A stretch of 64,000 nucleotides of DNA, taken from the NCBI GenBank assembly GCA_910577405.1, contig CAJTMG010000008.1, positions 38,272 through 102,271 on the forward strand, read 5' to 3'. The notes under the pieces are model-generated. The model ran no database searches. It was not told the origin of the DNA and saw only the letters and a list, made by a program, of their open reading frames with translations. Of the stretch, positions 33,829 to 42,806 are shown one piece after another. Each line of letters starts with the position of its first letter. Position 1 is the first letter of the stretch. The DNA is from an uncultured Oscillibacter sp. (GTDB lineage Bacteria; Bacillota; Clostridia; Oscillospirales; Oscillospiraceae). The position numbers and the translations under genes were made by a program.

Positions 33829-35790
33829 TCAGTCAATGGGCTCGTCGTCCACGTCGTCGTACTCAGGCGCAGGAGCCAGCAGCGCGCGGATAGAGAGGGA
33901 AATCTTCTTCCGCTCCTCGTCCACGGCGGTAATCTTGGCGTCCACGATCTGGCCCTCGGAGAGCACGTCCTCCGGCTTCTCGATCCGGCGGTCGGCAATC
34001 TGAGAGATATGAATCAGGCCATCCACACCGGGCACGACTTCAGCAAACGCGCCGAAGGTCATCAGCTTGACCACCCGCACGGAAGCCACATCGCCCACAG
34101 TGTACTTGTCCATAAACACCTGCCAGGGGTCCACGTTATGATCCTTGACGCCCAGAGAAATTTTCCGCTTCTCGGTGTCGAAGGAAATCACATAGACCTC
34201 CATGGTATCGCCCACCTTGCACACCTCGGAAGGAGTCTTGATCCGGCTCCAGCTCAGCTCGGAGATATGTACCATACCATCCACGCCGCCGATGTCCACG
34301 AACACGCCGTAACTGGTCATGGACTTCACGGTGCCGGTGTAGCGCTTGCCCTCTTCGATATTGGCCCAGATTTCCTCCTGAGCGGCGCGGCGGGCCTCAT
34401 CGGTAACGGAACGGATGGAGCCAACCACACGACGGCGGGCGCGGTTCACCTCAGTAATGCGCAGCTGCACCTTCTGGCCCTTCATGGCGGAGAGGTCTGC
34501 ACCCCGGGGCTGGCCGCTCTGGGAAGCCGGCACGAATACCCGCACACCCTTCACGGACACCACGATGCCGCCCTTGTTCTCCTCGGTCACAGTACCTTCC
34601 AGCACAATTTTCTCTTCCACGGCCTGCTCGATGTTCTCCCAGACCTTCACGGCGTCCAGACGCTTCTTGGACAGTTCCGCGTAACCCTCCACATCGTTCA
34701 CGCGGACAATGTAGGTCTCAATCTCATCGCCCACCTTCACGATATCCTCGGGCCGCGCGTTGGGGTCGTCGCTCAGCTCATTGAACTTGATATAGGCGGC
34801 CTGCTTAGCGCCCACGTCCACCTGCACCTCCGTCGGGGTGATGGCGGTCACAATACCGGTTACCTTCTCACCTGTATTTAAAGTTTTGAAGGACTGGTTC
34901 AGCAGTTCCTCAAAGGATTCCTCTTTCCCCTCAACCGCTCTGATTTCTTCGCTCATTGTTGCATATACCTCCTTAATGATGCACGCTGGCGTGGAAGCAC
35001 CGGCCGTAAGGCCCGCAACAGAGCAATCATTGAACCAATCCGGCGAGAGCTGCTCTGCGTTTTCAACCTGGTACACACGGGGGCAGCTCTTCTGACAAAT
35101 TTCCGTCAAATGTTTGGTGTTGGCGCTTTTACGGTCACCGACCACGACCATTACGTCCGCCTGAGCAGCGATCGTGGCCGCTTCCGTCTGACGTGTTTGC
35201 GTAGCATTACATATTGTATCAAAAATTTTTACGTTTGTACACTCTTTTTTTATGATTTTGCAAGAAGTTTCAAAAAGTTCACGAATACAGGTGGTCTGTG
35301 CGGCCAAAGTGACGGGAATTCCCCGGTTTTTGGAGGATTGTTCCCACCATTGGTCTACCTCTTTGGCTCCTTCCAGCACCAGAGGGTGTCTGCACCGGCT
35401 GGCAGCGGCTCTGGTTTCGGGATGATGGGGGTCGCCAATCAGGATGAACTGCCGTCCCTGGGCTTCGGCTTCCATGGCCAGCGTATGAATCCGGCAGACG
35501 TTGGGGCAGGTGGCGTCCACCAACCGCACACCCCGTCCGGCCAGCGCGTCAAGGACCTCCTGGGACTCCCCGTGGGAGCGGATCAGCACGGTTTCTCCCT
35601 CCGGGACCATATCGGGAGCCGCCGCCTTCCGGACACCCCGGCGGGCCAGGTCCTCCACCACGTGGGCGTTATGGATCAGATCCCCCAGCATCCAGCAGCC
35701 GCCCGTTTCCTCCGCGGTCCGTTCTGCAAGTTCCACCGCCCGGCGGACACCGTAACAGAACCCCGCGCTCTTTGCCAGCAGCACTTTCAC
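33829..35790 (-). CDS. ispH: IspH (HMBPP reductase) fused to ribosomal protein S1-like domains
   Basis: A 653-residue bifunctional protein. Residues 1-275 are 4-hydroxy-3-methylbut-2-enyl diphosphate reductase, with the three 4Fe-4S cysteines at 12 (GFCYG), 95 (DATCP) and 194 (TICNATQ). From about 300 to 645 there are four S1 RNA-binding repeats (VDVGAKQAAY; VKGVRVFVPASQ; SYGVFVDIGGVDGMVHISELSW; FGAFAEVVPGVDGLIHIS). The fusion is known in Clostridia. At the junction an AAGGAGG lies 11 nt before Met279, so a separate S1 protein could also be made. Confidence 0.95.
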   Translation of the reverse strand: MKVLLAKSAGFCYGVRRAVELAERTAEETGGCWMLGDLIHNAHVVEDLARRGVRKAAAPDMVPEGETVLIRSHGESQEVLDALAGRGVRLVDATCPNVCRIHTLAMEAEAQGRQFILIGDPHHPETRAAASRCRHPLVLEGAKEVDQWWEQSSKNRGIPVTLAAQTTCIRELFETSCKIIKKECTNVKIFDTICNATQTRQTEAATIAAQADVMVVVGDRKSANTKHLTEICQKSCPRVYQVENAEQLSPDWFNDCSVAGLTAGASTPACIIKEVYATMSEEIRAVEGKEESFEELLNQSFKTLNTGEKVTGIVTAITPTEVQVDVGAKQAAYIKFNELSDDPNARPEDIVKVGDEIETYIVRVNDVEGYAELSKKRLDAVKVWENIEQAVEEKIVLEGTVTEENKGGIVVSVKGVRVFVPASQSGQPRGADLSAMKGQKVQLRITEVNRARRRVVGSIRSVTDEARRAAQEEIWANIEEGKRYTGTVKSMTSYGVFVDIGGVDGMVHISELSWSRIKTPSEVCKVGDTMEVYVISFDTEKRKISLGVKDHNVDPWQVFMDKYTVGDVASVRVVKLMTFGAFAEVVPGVDGLIHISQIADRRIEKPEDVLSEGQIVDAKITAVDEERKKISLSIRALLAPAPEYDDVDDEPID

Positions 35791-36422
35791 AGCGGCGCGC
35801 CTCCCACCGCCTGACCGCCCAGGGCATAGGCCGCCTCCAGAAGGTCGTTGGCTATCTTCTGCATCTCGTCTGAAGTCCCCCGGCGGCCTGTGTAGTGCGG
35901 TTCGTAGGGCGACCCGAAAATAATCCGTGTCCGATGGAACAGCTTCTTCTCGCCGTCCACAAACACCGGTACCAGCTTCGCTCCTGTCCGCACGCCGATC
36001 ATAGCGACTCCGGCCTTTGCATGAGCAGGCAGGCCGTCTACATACCCTATGCCGTTGTGAATTGTGGTACCCTCCGGGAAAATCAGCAGGTTATCCCCGT
36101 CCTTGATGGTCTGAATGGAGGTCCGGACGGTGTTGATATCGTTATTTCCCCGGCTCACCGGAAACGCCCCCACCTTCCGCAAAAGCCAGCCCAGCAGCGG
36201 GTTCTGGAACAGCTCTTCCTTTGCCATGATGTGCAGCCGGTAGTTGATGGGCAGGTTCAGCGCCACCAGGATCGGGTCCCAATTGCTGGAGTGGTTCGGG
36301 CACAGCAATACTCCACTGTCCGGAAGCGTCTCCAATCCTTCCACGGTGACCGGATGCAGAATCTTTGTCACCAGCCCTACCACGTAATATACTATTATAA
36401 ATACACAATTAAAAGGTTTCAT
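35787..36422 (-). CDS. plsC: 1-acyl-sn-glycerol-3-phosphate acyltransferase
   Basis: Second acylation in phosphatidic acid synthesis. 211 residues with an N-terminal hydrophobic helix, the catalytic HX4D box (NHSSNWDP, His44/Asp49) and FPEG at 115-118. It overlaps both neighbours by 4 nt (cmk-plsC-ispH), a conserved clostridial order. Confidence 0.93.
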   Translation of the reverse strand: MKPFNCVFIIVYYVVGLVTKILHPVTVEGLETLPDSGVLLCPNHSSNWDPILVALNLPINYRLHIMAKEELFQNPLLGWLLRKVGAFPVSRGNNDINTVRTSIQTIKDGDNLLIFPEGTTIHNGIGYVDGLPAHAKAGVAMIGVRTGAKLVPVFVDGEKKLFHRTRIIFGSPYEPHYTGRRGTSDEMQKIANDLLEAAYALGGQAVGGAPL

Positions 36423-37096
36423 TGCCCCACCCTCTCCCGGATGAGCCGCAGCAACGCCGCTTCACTCTCCTGCTCGTCCAGTTCCGTGGTATCCAGAAGT
36501 GCCGCGTCCTCCGCCTGCCGCAGGGGTGCAATTTCCCGATGACTGTCCCGATAGTCCCGCTCCCTGGCCTCCTGGAGCACTTCTTCGTAAGGCTTCGGCG
36601 TGCCCTTCCGTTCATAGTCCAGCATCCGGCGCTTTGCCCGTTCCTCTATGGACGCCGTGAGATATATCTTGACCTCCGCGTCCGGCAGCACCACCGTGCC
36701 AATGTCCCGCCCGTCCATAATCACATTATGGTCCCTGGCCAGTGAGCGCTGCATCTCCATCAGATAGTCCCGTACCGCCGGAACCTCCGCCACCCTGGAC
36801 GCGTAATCCGAAATCTCCGGAATACGGATTTCCTCCGACACATCTTCCCCGTTCAGGTACATTTTCTGTCGGCCTTCCGCATCGTAGCGCACCTCAGCAT
36901 GAATTTCCGGAAGAAGCGCCGCCACTGCCGCCCCATCCCCCGGAAACGCCCGCTTTCGGTATACGTACAGTCCAATTGTTCGGTAAATCGCTCCGGTATC
37001 CACATACCAGAACCCCAGTTTCTTAGCGGCGGACCGGGCCAGCGTGCTCTTTCCTGCCCCTGACGGCCCGTCTATGGCTACCCGTATGGTGTTCAT
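36419..37096 (-). CDS. cmk: Cytidylate kinase
   Basis: Phosphorylates CMP and dCMP. 225 residues from MNTIRVAIDG, with the P-loop GPSGAGKST and DGRDIGTVV. The ATG after GGAGGG was chosen; a 29-codon upstream extension would run through a palindrome and lacks a site. Confidence 0.95.
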   Translation of the reverse strand: MNTIRVAIDGPSGAGKSTLARSAAKKLGFWYVDTGAIYRTIGLYVYRKRAFPGDGAAVAALLPEIHAEVRYDAEGRQKMYLNGEDVSEEIRIPEISDYASRVAEVPAVRDYLMEMQRSLARDHNVIMDGRDIGTVVLPDAEVKIYLTASIEERAKRRMLDYERKGTPKPYEEVLQEARERDYRDSHREIAPLRQAEDAALLDTTELDEQESEAALLRLIRERVGQ

Positions 37097-37133
37097 GGCA
37101 AACCCTCCACAGTTTATTTCTCGTTCTTCTTTC

Positions 37134-37165
37134 ACTGCTGTAAAGCAAATTCTGTTTACAGCAGT
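37134..37165. promoter_or_regulatory. Perfect 11-bp inverted repeat in the cmk leader
   Basis: ACTGCTGTAAA and TTTACAGCAGT flank a 10-nt spacer, 37 nt ahead of the cmk start. It could be a repressor operator or an RNA hairpin. The CTGTAAA core recurs twice more upstream. Confidence 0.5.
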
Positions 37166-37286
37166 TCCGGCCCCAGAAAGCATATATCAGTCCCTGAATT
37201 ATTATAAAACGAATATACTTTACAGCCTTTTACTTTTCCAAGAATCGTTGTTCGAAAACATGGCAGAAAATATCTGTAAAGCAAAT
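37138..37286. repeat. CTGTAAA/TTTACAG repeat cluster between flavoprotein and cmk
   Basis: The heptamer occurs at 37138, 37155 (inverted), 37219 (inverted) and 37274. The outer copies are part of a 13-nt perfect direct repeat CTGTAAAGCAAAT. A reverse-strand TATAAT (-10) at 37201-37206 sits among them without a good -35, so a regulator may act here. The rest of the 195-nt gap is non-coding. Confidence 0.5.
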
Positions 37287-37291
37287 GAACC

Positions 37292-38530
37292 TTACACATA
37301 ATTTTCCGCCTGAGCCGCATGGATTCCTGCCGCTCTGCCGGTTGCCCAAGCGATTTGCAGATTGAATCCGCCGGTGTACGCGTCCACGTCCAGAAGCTCT
37401 CCTGCAAAGTGCAAACCCTTTACAGTCTTGGATTCCATTGTACGGGGATTCACTTCCCCCACCTTGACCCCGCCAGAGGTGATAATGGCGTCCTCCACTG
37501 GGCAGGGTCCCGCAATGACCACAGGGAAATGTTTCAGGATTTGCAGCAGTCCCCGACGCTGTTCCCGGGTGATATCATGGACCTTCTGCCGGGGCGGTAT
37601 CTCCGAGGCCCGCACGATTTCCGGAATCAGCTTCTTAGGCAGCAGGTCATCCAAGGCGTTGCAGAAATCATGGTTGCTGTACTTCTCAAAATCACCCAAA
37701 AGACGGCGGTCAAGGGTCTGCTCGTCCAAAGCCGGTTTCAGATCGATTTCCAGATGATACGCCCGTTCGCCGAATCGCCGCATATGAGCTGACGCCGAAA
37801 GCACCAACGGTCCGCTGACGCCAAAATGGGTGAACAGCAGTTCTCCGAAATCCGTGTAAATCTTCTTGCTGTTCTCAAAAACGGTCAGGCCCACATTCCG
37901 CAAACTCAGACCCTGCAAGCATTTCCCCACGCCGAAATCCCGCAGCGGCACCAGCGAGCCCCGCAGCGGCGTTATGGTATGTCCTGCCTCTGCCGCCATA
38001 CGGTGTCCGTCGCCAGTGGAACCCGTGGCAGGATAAGAGACGCCGCCGGTAGCCAGCACAACCGCGTCCGCCGGATAGCATCCCTTCTCCCCCGTCACGC
38101 CCTGCACCGCGCCGTCCGAAATCTCCAGCGATTGGGCGCGGTCCCGGACAAGATGGACCTTCAAGCGGCGGAGGCGGCGTTCCAGTGCCCCGCTGATATC
38201 GAAAGCGCTGTCAGAAACCGGAAACACCCGATTCCCCCGCTCCGTCTTCAATGGAACCCCCAGGTCCTCAAAAAAAGCTATGGCATCCCTGCCATCGAAG
38301 CGGGAGAAGACGCTGTACAGAAATTTCCCATTCCGGGGGACATTGGCCAGCAGAGTTTCCAATGACGCATCATTTGTCACGTTACAGCGGCCTTTCCCCG
38401 TAATATTCAGCTTTTTTCCAAGGCGTTCATTCGGCTCCAGCAGCGTCACGTCGCCACCCTGCTCTCCGGCGGAAATAGCGGCCATCATCCCTGCCGCGCC
38501 TCCGCCTATCACTATGACCCGCTTATTCAT
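37292..38530 (-). CDS. BaiN/HI0933-family NAD(P)/FAD-dependent oxidoreductase
   Basis: A 412-residue flavoprotein with an N-terminal FAD-binding GGGAAGMMAAISA, then LGKKLNITGKGRCNVTN (the family hallmark) and C-terminal TSGGVKVGEV and GGFNLQIAWATG. Family members are often called aminoacetone oxidase or BaiN, but substrates are mostly unproven. The start overlaps the RpiR gene stop by 8 nt. Confidence 0.87.
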   Translation of the reverse strand: MNKRVIVIGGGAAGMMAAISAGEQGGDVTLLEPNERLGKKLNITGKGRCNVTNDASLETLLANVPRNGKFLYSVFSRFDGRDAIAFFEDLGVPLKTERGNRVFPVSDSAFDISGALERRLRRLKVHLVRDRAQSLEISDGAVQGVTGEKGCYPADAVVLATGGVSYPATGSTGDGHRMAAEAGHTITPLRGSLVPLRDFGVGKCLQGLSLRNVGLTVFENSKKIYTDFGELLFTHFGVSGPLVLSASAHMRRFGERAYHLEIDLKPALDEQTLDRRLLGDFEKYSNHDFCNALDDLLPKKLIPEIVRASEIPPRQKVHDITREQRRGLLQILKHFPVVIAGPCPVEDAIITSGGVKVGEVNPRTMESKTVKGLHFAGELLDVDAYTGGFNLQIAWATGRAAGIHAAQAENYV

Positions 38531-39389
38531 CGTCCATCCTTCCAAAAACACCGTATTCATTCCAAATTGTTTCCAGTTCCGCAAAAATCGCAGAAATATC
38601 CTTCTCCACCCGGTTGGAAAGAGCTACCAGCAGAGCGTTCATCAGCGACAGAGGGGCCACCATGGAATCTACAAAGGAAATCATCTCGCAGGGGGCCAGC
38701 AGCGCGGCATCGGACACCTGGTAAATTGGCGAAAGCTCGTTGTCTGTAATGGCTATGATATCCGCTCCCCGGTCCCGGGCGAATTTGGCGGTGTTGATGG
38801 TCACGTTGGAGTAGCGGGGGAAACTGATGGCAATCATTACGTCGCCGGGGCCGATATGTAGAAGCTGCTCAAAGATCTCGCCCGCCGCGTTGGACTGTAC
38901 CAGCGTTACGTTTTCCGTCAGCATATGCAGATAGAAATTCAGATATCCCGCCACAAAGGACGACGAGCGGACCCCCAGAATATACACATGGCGGCTGTTC
39001 ATAATCTTCTCAACCACCCGATCAAACTCCTTCTGCTCTGCCTGTCCAATCATCAGACGCAGCTTGTCGATATCCGACTGAATCACCGCCGCCAGCACGT
39101 CCGGGCCGGAAAAGATGTCTTCTGCCGCCTGAATGCGCTGAGTGGAGGTCAGACGGCTCCGAATCATCTCCTGCAAGGCCTTCTGCATATTGGGATACCC
39201 GTCGTAGCCCAGCTCGAAAGCAAAACGCACCACCGTGGACTCGCTGACTCCGGCCAGGCTTCCCAGGCGGCTGGCGGTCATAAAGGCGGCCTTGTCGTAA
39301 TTATCCAGAATATAGTCTGCTATCCGGCGCTGTCCCTTTGAAAATTCCTCCATTTTATTCTCGATAATATGCAGAATGTTCTTTGACAC
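38523..39389 (-). CDS. MurR/RpiR family transcriptional regulator
   Basis: 288 residues: an N-terminal RpiR helix-turn-helix (~1-80; SLAGVSESTVVRFAFELGYDGYPNMQ-type) and a C-terminal SIS domain (~125-250) that senses phosphosugars. The start is a GTG 7 nt after GGGAGG. It is coupled to the flavoprotein gene. Confidence 0.9.
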   Translation of the reverse strand: MSKNILHIIENKMEEFSKGQRRIADYILDNYDKAAFMTASRLGSLAGVSESTVVRFAFELGYDGYPNMQKALQEMIRSRLTSTQRIQAAEDIFSGPDVLAAVIQSDIDKLRLMIGQAEQKEFDRVVEKIMNSRHVYILGVRSSSFVAGYLNFYLHMLTENVTLVQSNAAGEIFEQLLHIGPGDVMIAISFPRYSNVTINTAKFARDRGADIIAITDNELSPIYQVSDAALLAPCEMISFVDSMVAPLSLMNALLVALSNRVEKDISAIFAELETIWNEYGVFGRMDDE

Positions 39390-39444
39390 GATACTACCTC
39401 CCGGAATGGATGGCAATGATCCAGAAACTCACAGAATTTGACGT

Positions 39445-40326
39445 TTAATAGCTCCGCCTTGCAAGACTGTCCGCCAATTCGCAGAGGAACGCCACGCTCC
39501 CCTTCCAGACACAGGTGTTCAGCGCTTCTTTGGCCCGCGCGGTATAATCCAGCACCAAGGCTTCACAGGCTTCCACACCCAGGAGACTTGCATAGGTGCT
39601 CTTCTGATTGGCCGCGTCAGAATTGAGGGTCTTGCCAAGAGCTGACTGAGAGGCGGTCCTGTCCAGAATGTCATCCCGTATCTGGAACGCAAGACCCAGA
39701 TTTGCCGCGTATTCCCGGGATGCCTTCATACGGGGGTCGTCCTCCCCACAGCCCGCGGCGGCAATCCCCATCATGCAGGCCGCCCGAAGCAAAGCCCCGG
39801 TCTTCTTATCATTGATGGCCGTCAGCTCGTCCAATGTGTGGGGCTGTCCGTCGCCAATGGTATCCCAATACTGTCCGCCGCACATCCCCTGATACCCTGC
39901 GGCCTGTGCCAGAATCCCGGCAGCAAGTACCTTTGAACGGCTGTCCTGGGGTTTCCCGGCAGAGAGCACCATCTGAAACGCCGCCGCCTGCAAAGCATCC
40001 CCCGCCAAGGTCGCGGTGCATTCGCCGAACTGCTTGTGATTTGTCGGCTTCCCCCGGCGGAGGTCATCGTTATCCATACAGGGCAGGTCATCGTGGATCA
40101 GGGAGTACGTATGCAGCATCTCCACACCGCAGCCGAACTCCAGCCCATCCTCCATAGCGCCGCCCGCAAGCTGGCAGAACTTCATGGTCAGTACCGGCCG
40201 GATACGCTTCCCGCCTGCCAGCAGACTGTACCGCATGGCGGCTTCCAGTCCCTCTCCCCGGAAACATTCATTCAACCGGGCCTCTACCAGGGCGCAAGCG
40301 GCTGTCAGCTCTTCCTGTACGTTCAT
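39445..40326 (-). CDS. ispA: Geranyl/farnesyl diphosphate synthase
   Basis: A short-chain polyprenyl synthase elongating isoprenyl diphosphates. 293 residues with the first aspartate-rich motif DDLPCMD and the second RDDILD, plus GGKRIRP. It is coupled to xseB by a 4-nt overlap, the common xseA-xseB-ispA order. Confidence 0.95.
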   Translation of the reverse strand: MNVQEELTAACALVEARLNECFRGEGLEAAMRYSLLAGGKRIRPVLTMKFCQLAGGAMEDGLEFGCGVEMLHTYSLIHDDLPCMDNDDLRRGKPTNHKQFGECTATLAGDALQAAAFQMVLSAGKPQDSRSKVLAAGILAQAAGYQGMCGGQYWDTIGDGQPHTLDELTAINDKKTGALLRAACMMGIAAAGCGEDDPRMKASREYAANLGLAFQIRDDILDRTASQSALGKTLNSDAANQKSTYASLLGVEACEALVLDYTARAKEALNTCVWKGSVAFLCELADSLARRSY

Positions 40327-40565
40327 TCCGCACCTCCTGCCGGCATCTCAAAGGAACCCTCCACTGGCGCGCCGTCGGGACCCTTTGTCAGCCGTACCAC
40401 CTGCTGCTCCGCCTGTCTGAGCTGTTGGGAACAGGCAGCGGCCAAACGGGTTCCTTCCTCAAAGAGTGCCAGGGATTCCGCCAGAGCCACCTCGCCCCGT
40501 TCCAGCTTTGCCACGATCTGCTCCAGTCGGACGATCTGCTGCTCAAACGTCATGTTCGCTTCCAT
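40323..40565 (-). CDS. xseB: Exodeoxyribonuclease VII small subunit
   Basis: An 80-residue coiled-coil subunit with LEQIVAKLERGEVALAESLALFEEG, the family core. The start MEANMTF lies 7 nt after AAAGGAG and overlaps the end of xseA; the internal Met 4 codons on is an alternative. Confidence 0.93.
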   Translation of the reverse strand: MEANMTFEQQIVRLEQIVAKLERGEVALAESLALFEEGTRLAAACSQQLRQAEQQVVRLTKGPDGAPVEGSFEMPAGGAE

Positions 40566-41769
40566 CCTCCTGCTCCTTTCCATATGCCGCGTTCACCGTC
40601 GCCGTGAAACCGCCCTCTCCTAACGTCACCCGTACCTCGCCGCCCTCTGGCACATCCTTCCAGCTCCGCAGAATCTTCCCATCCCCGTCCTGGGCCATGG
40701 CGTAGCCCCGGGCCAGAACCTTCAGGGGGCTCAAGGCGTCCAGCTTTGCGGCGGCGGCGGTAAAGCGCGTCTCTTTCCGGGAAATCAAGCCGGAAGTCAC
40801 ATCCCCCAGCCGCTTCTGGAGATGGCCCAATTCTATGCCGCGGTCCTGTATATAGGCCAGATGGTCTGTCATTACCCGCTTGGAGGTCAGGGTATTCAGC
40901 CGCTGGCGCAGAAGCCTCAGACGATTCTTCTCCGCCTGGGCCAGCCGGTTTTCTACGGTCCGCAGCCATTCCAAAAGCTCCATCTGGTCCGGCACTGCCT
41001 GGATTGCGGCTTTTGTCGGCGTGGCTCCCCGTCTGTCAGCTACAAAATCCGATATCGTCACATCCGGTTCATGGCCCACTGCGCTGATCACCGGTATCTC
41101 GGACTCATAAATAGCCCGCGCGACCCGTTCGTCGTTAAAAGCCCACAAATCTTCCATGGACCCGCCACCCCGTCCGGTGATAATCAAGTCCGCCACCTTC
41201 CATTTATTGGCGTACCGGAGCGCGCCTACAATCTCCAGCGGCGCCCGTTCCCCCTGTACCCGGACGGCCATCAGCAAAACCTTCGCCATGGGGTAACGGC
41301 CTTGCAGCGTAGAAATAATGTCGTGGACCGCCTTGCCTTTGCCTGCCGTGATTACTGCAATTTTCCGGGGATATCTGGGCAGAGGCTTCTTATGCTTCTC
41401 GTCAAACAGCCCCTCCCGGTGAAGACGCTCTTTCAACTGCTGAAAGGCAATGGCCAGCTCGCCAACGCCCTCCGGATTCATCCCGCTGGCATAAAGCTGG
41501 TAGACGCCGCCCTTGACATAGGTGGAAATCCGCCCCCGCAGGACCACTTTCATCCCATTCTCCGGCCGAAAACGCAGATTTTTTTGAGGCATCACGCAGT
41601 TCAGCACAGCGCCTTCGTCCTTCAGACTGAAATAGCTGTAACCATTTTGATGCGCCGTGTAATTGGAAATTTCTCCCCGGACATAAACATCCTGAAATTC
41701 TCTCTCGCCGTCCAGCTTCGCCTTGATCTTCTCGTTGAGCTGGCTGACGGTCAATATCTGTCTTTCCAT
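40543..41769 (-). CDS. xseA: Exodeoxyribonuclease VII large subunit
   Basis: A 408-residue nuclease subunit with an N-terminal OB fold (VRGEISNYTAHQNGYSYFSL) and the catalytic core with ITAGKGKAVHDI and GRGGGSMEDLWAFNDE. It makes single-strand cuts during mismatch and damage processing together with XseB. Confidence 0.96.
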   Translation of the reverse strand: MERQILTVSQLNEKIKAKLDGEREFQDVYVRGEISNYTAHQNGYSYFSLKDEGAVLNCVMPQKNLRFRPENGMKVVLRGRISTYVKGGVYQLYASGMNPEGVGELAIAFQQLKERLHREGLFDEKHKKPLPRYPRKIAVITAGKGKAVHDIISTLQGRYPMAKVLLMAVRVQGERAPLEIVGALRYANKWKVADLIITGRGGGSMEDLWAFNDERVARAIYESEIPVISAVGHEPDVTISDFVADRRGATPTKAAIQAVPDQMELLEWLRTVENRLAQAEKNRLRLLRQRLNTLTSKRVMTDHLAYIQDRGIELGHLQKRLGDVTSGLISRKETRFTAAAAKLDALSPLKVLARGYAMAQDGDGKILRSWKDVPEGGEVRVTLGEGGFTATVNAAYGKEQEDGSEHDV

Positions 41770-41846
41770 GCCCGCTCCTTCCTACGGAAACAGGCAGAGC
41801 CAGACAACGACGCCTTTCCGCGCCGCTTCCGCTCTGCCGAGTTTCC

Positions 41847-42296
41847 TTATTCCAGCTCCTTCCGGGCGAAGCTGCCCAGAATGCCGTTGATAAACTTCAC
41901 CGTCTCCGGCGTCTCGTATTTCTTGGCGATTTCCACCGCTTCATTGATGGCCGCGCCTGTAGGGATATCCGGCATATAGAGGATTTCGTACATTGCCACG
42001 CGCATGATTGCAGACGCCACCAGAGGAATCCGGGAAAAGCGCCAGCCCTTGGCGTACTTGGCGATATACCCGTCCAGCTCCGCGCCGTGCTCCGCAACGC
42101 CCCGGACAAGACGGCGGATATACTCCTCCTGCTTCTTGTCGGGGGTCTCCTGATAGAGCGCGTATTCCTCCGCCAGCCCCGCGAAAGACGACTCTGTTAA
42201 ACGCTGGTCCATCAAGGCGTCAGCGCTCTGATTGGTAAAACTCAGTTCATAGGAGAGATGCACAGCAATCTCCCGGGCGGTGTTCCGTACTACCAT
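41847..42296 (-). CDS. nusB: Transcription antitermination factor NusB
   Basis: 149 residues, all-helical, starting VVRNTAREIAVHLSYE and ending INGILGSFAR. It binds boxA RNA with S10 in rRNA antitermination. The 77-nt gap to xseA has no clear terminator. Confidence 0.93.
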   Translation of the reverse strand: MVVRNTAREIAVHLSYELSFTNQSADALMDQRLTESSFAGLAEEYALYQETPDKKQEEYIRRLVRGVAEHGAELDGYIAKYAKGWRFSRIPLVASAIMRVAMYEILYMPDIPTGAAINEAVEIAKKYETPETVKFINGILGSFARKELE

Positions 42297-42334
42297 AATC
42301 TGTTCCGTCCTTTATTCCGGCTCTTTGGTTTCTC

Positions 42335-42712
42335 TCAATCCAGCGTCACACCGCACACATGGATATTTACTGCCTCCACGCCGCAGCCCGTCATGGCTTC
42401 CACGGAGGAAATCACGGACTTCTGAGCGTTTTCGGCCACCTCGGGGATGGGATGGCCATACTGCACGGTCAGGTAAAGGTCCAGCACCAGCGCCGCGCCG
42501 GTCATATCGATTTTCACGCCCTTGACGCTCTTCTGGGCATTTTTCCGGTTGTTCATCAGGTCCGTGACGCTGCCGCCCAAACTGGTCATCATCCCGGCTA
42601 CGCCCTCCACTTCCCGCACTGCTCCCACGGCGATGGCGGCGATCACGTCCTCGGCGATATTGATGCTGCCGTTCTCCTCTGGCAGGGTCATGTATTCTCT
42701 GCTATCGGCCAT
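42335..42712 (-). CDS. Asp23/Gls24 family envelope stress-type protein
   Basis: 125 residues with the family core INIAEDVIAAIAVGAVREVEGV and the alternating C-terminal strands VYLTVQYGHPIPEVAENAQ-like. It is YqhY-like by its position before nusB. In B. subtilis YqhY is linked to acetyl-CoA carboxylase regulation; this is not shown here. Confidence 0.9.
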   Translation of the reverse strand: MADSREYMTLPEENGSINIAEDVIAAIAVGAVREVEGVAGMMTSLGGSVTDLMNNRKNAQKSVKGVKIDMTGAALVLDLYLTVQYGHPIPEVAENAQKSVISSVEAMTGCGVEAVNIHVCGVTLD

Positions 42713-42740
42713 TGTGCAACTCTCCTTGTTCCTTGGTAGA

Positions 42741-42758
42741 TTGCCGGTGATTCGGCAA
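42741..42758. promoter_or_regulatory. Inverted repeat in the asp23-nusB leader
   Basis: TTGCCG and CGGCAA flank 6 nt between the promoter and the Asp23-type gene. It could be an operator or a short leader hairpin. Confidence 0.35.
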
Positions 42759-42775
42759 CTGGCTAATTCTGAACT

Positions 42776-42804
42776 ATTTTACCATAGCCCTCCGGAAATT
42801 ACAA
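42776..42804 (-). promoter_or_regulatory. Sigma-A promoter for asp23-nusB-xseAB-ispA
   Basis: Reverse-strand TTGTAA and TAAAAT with a 17-nt spacer and a TGG just before the -10 (extended -10). It lies between the spoIIIAH stop and the Asp23-type start. Confidence 0.65.
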
Positions 42805-42806
42805 CC

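Noticed and set aside
33574..34881. 435-codon forward ORF opposite the S1 domains
   Set aside because: Mirror of the repetitive S1 coding frame, His/Leu-rich antisense composition.
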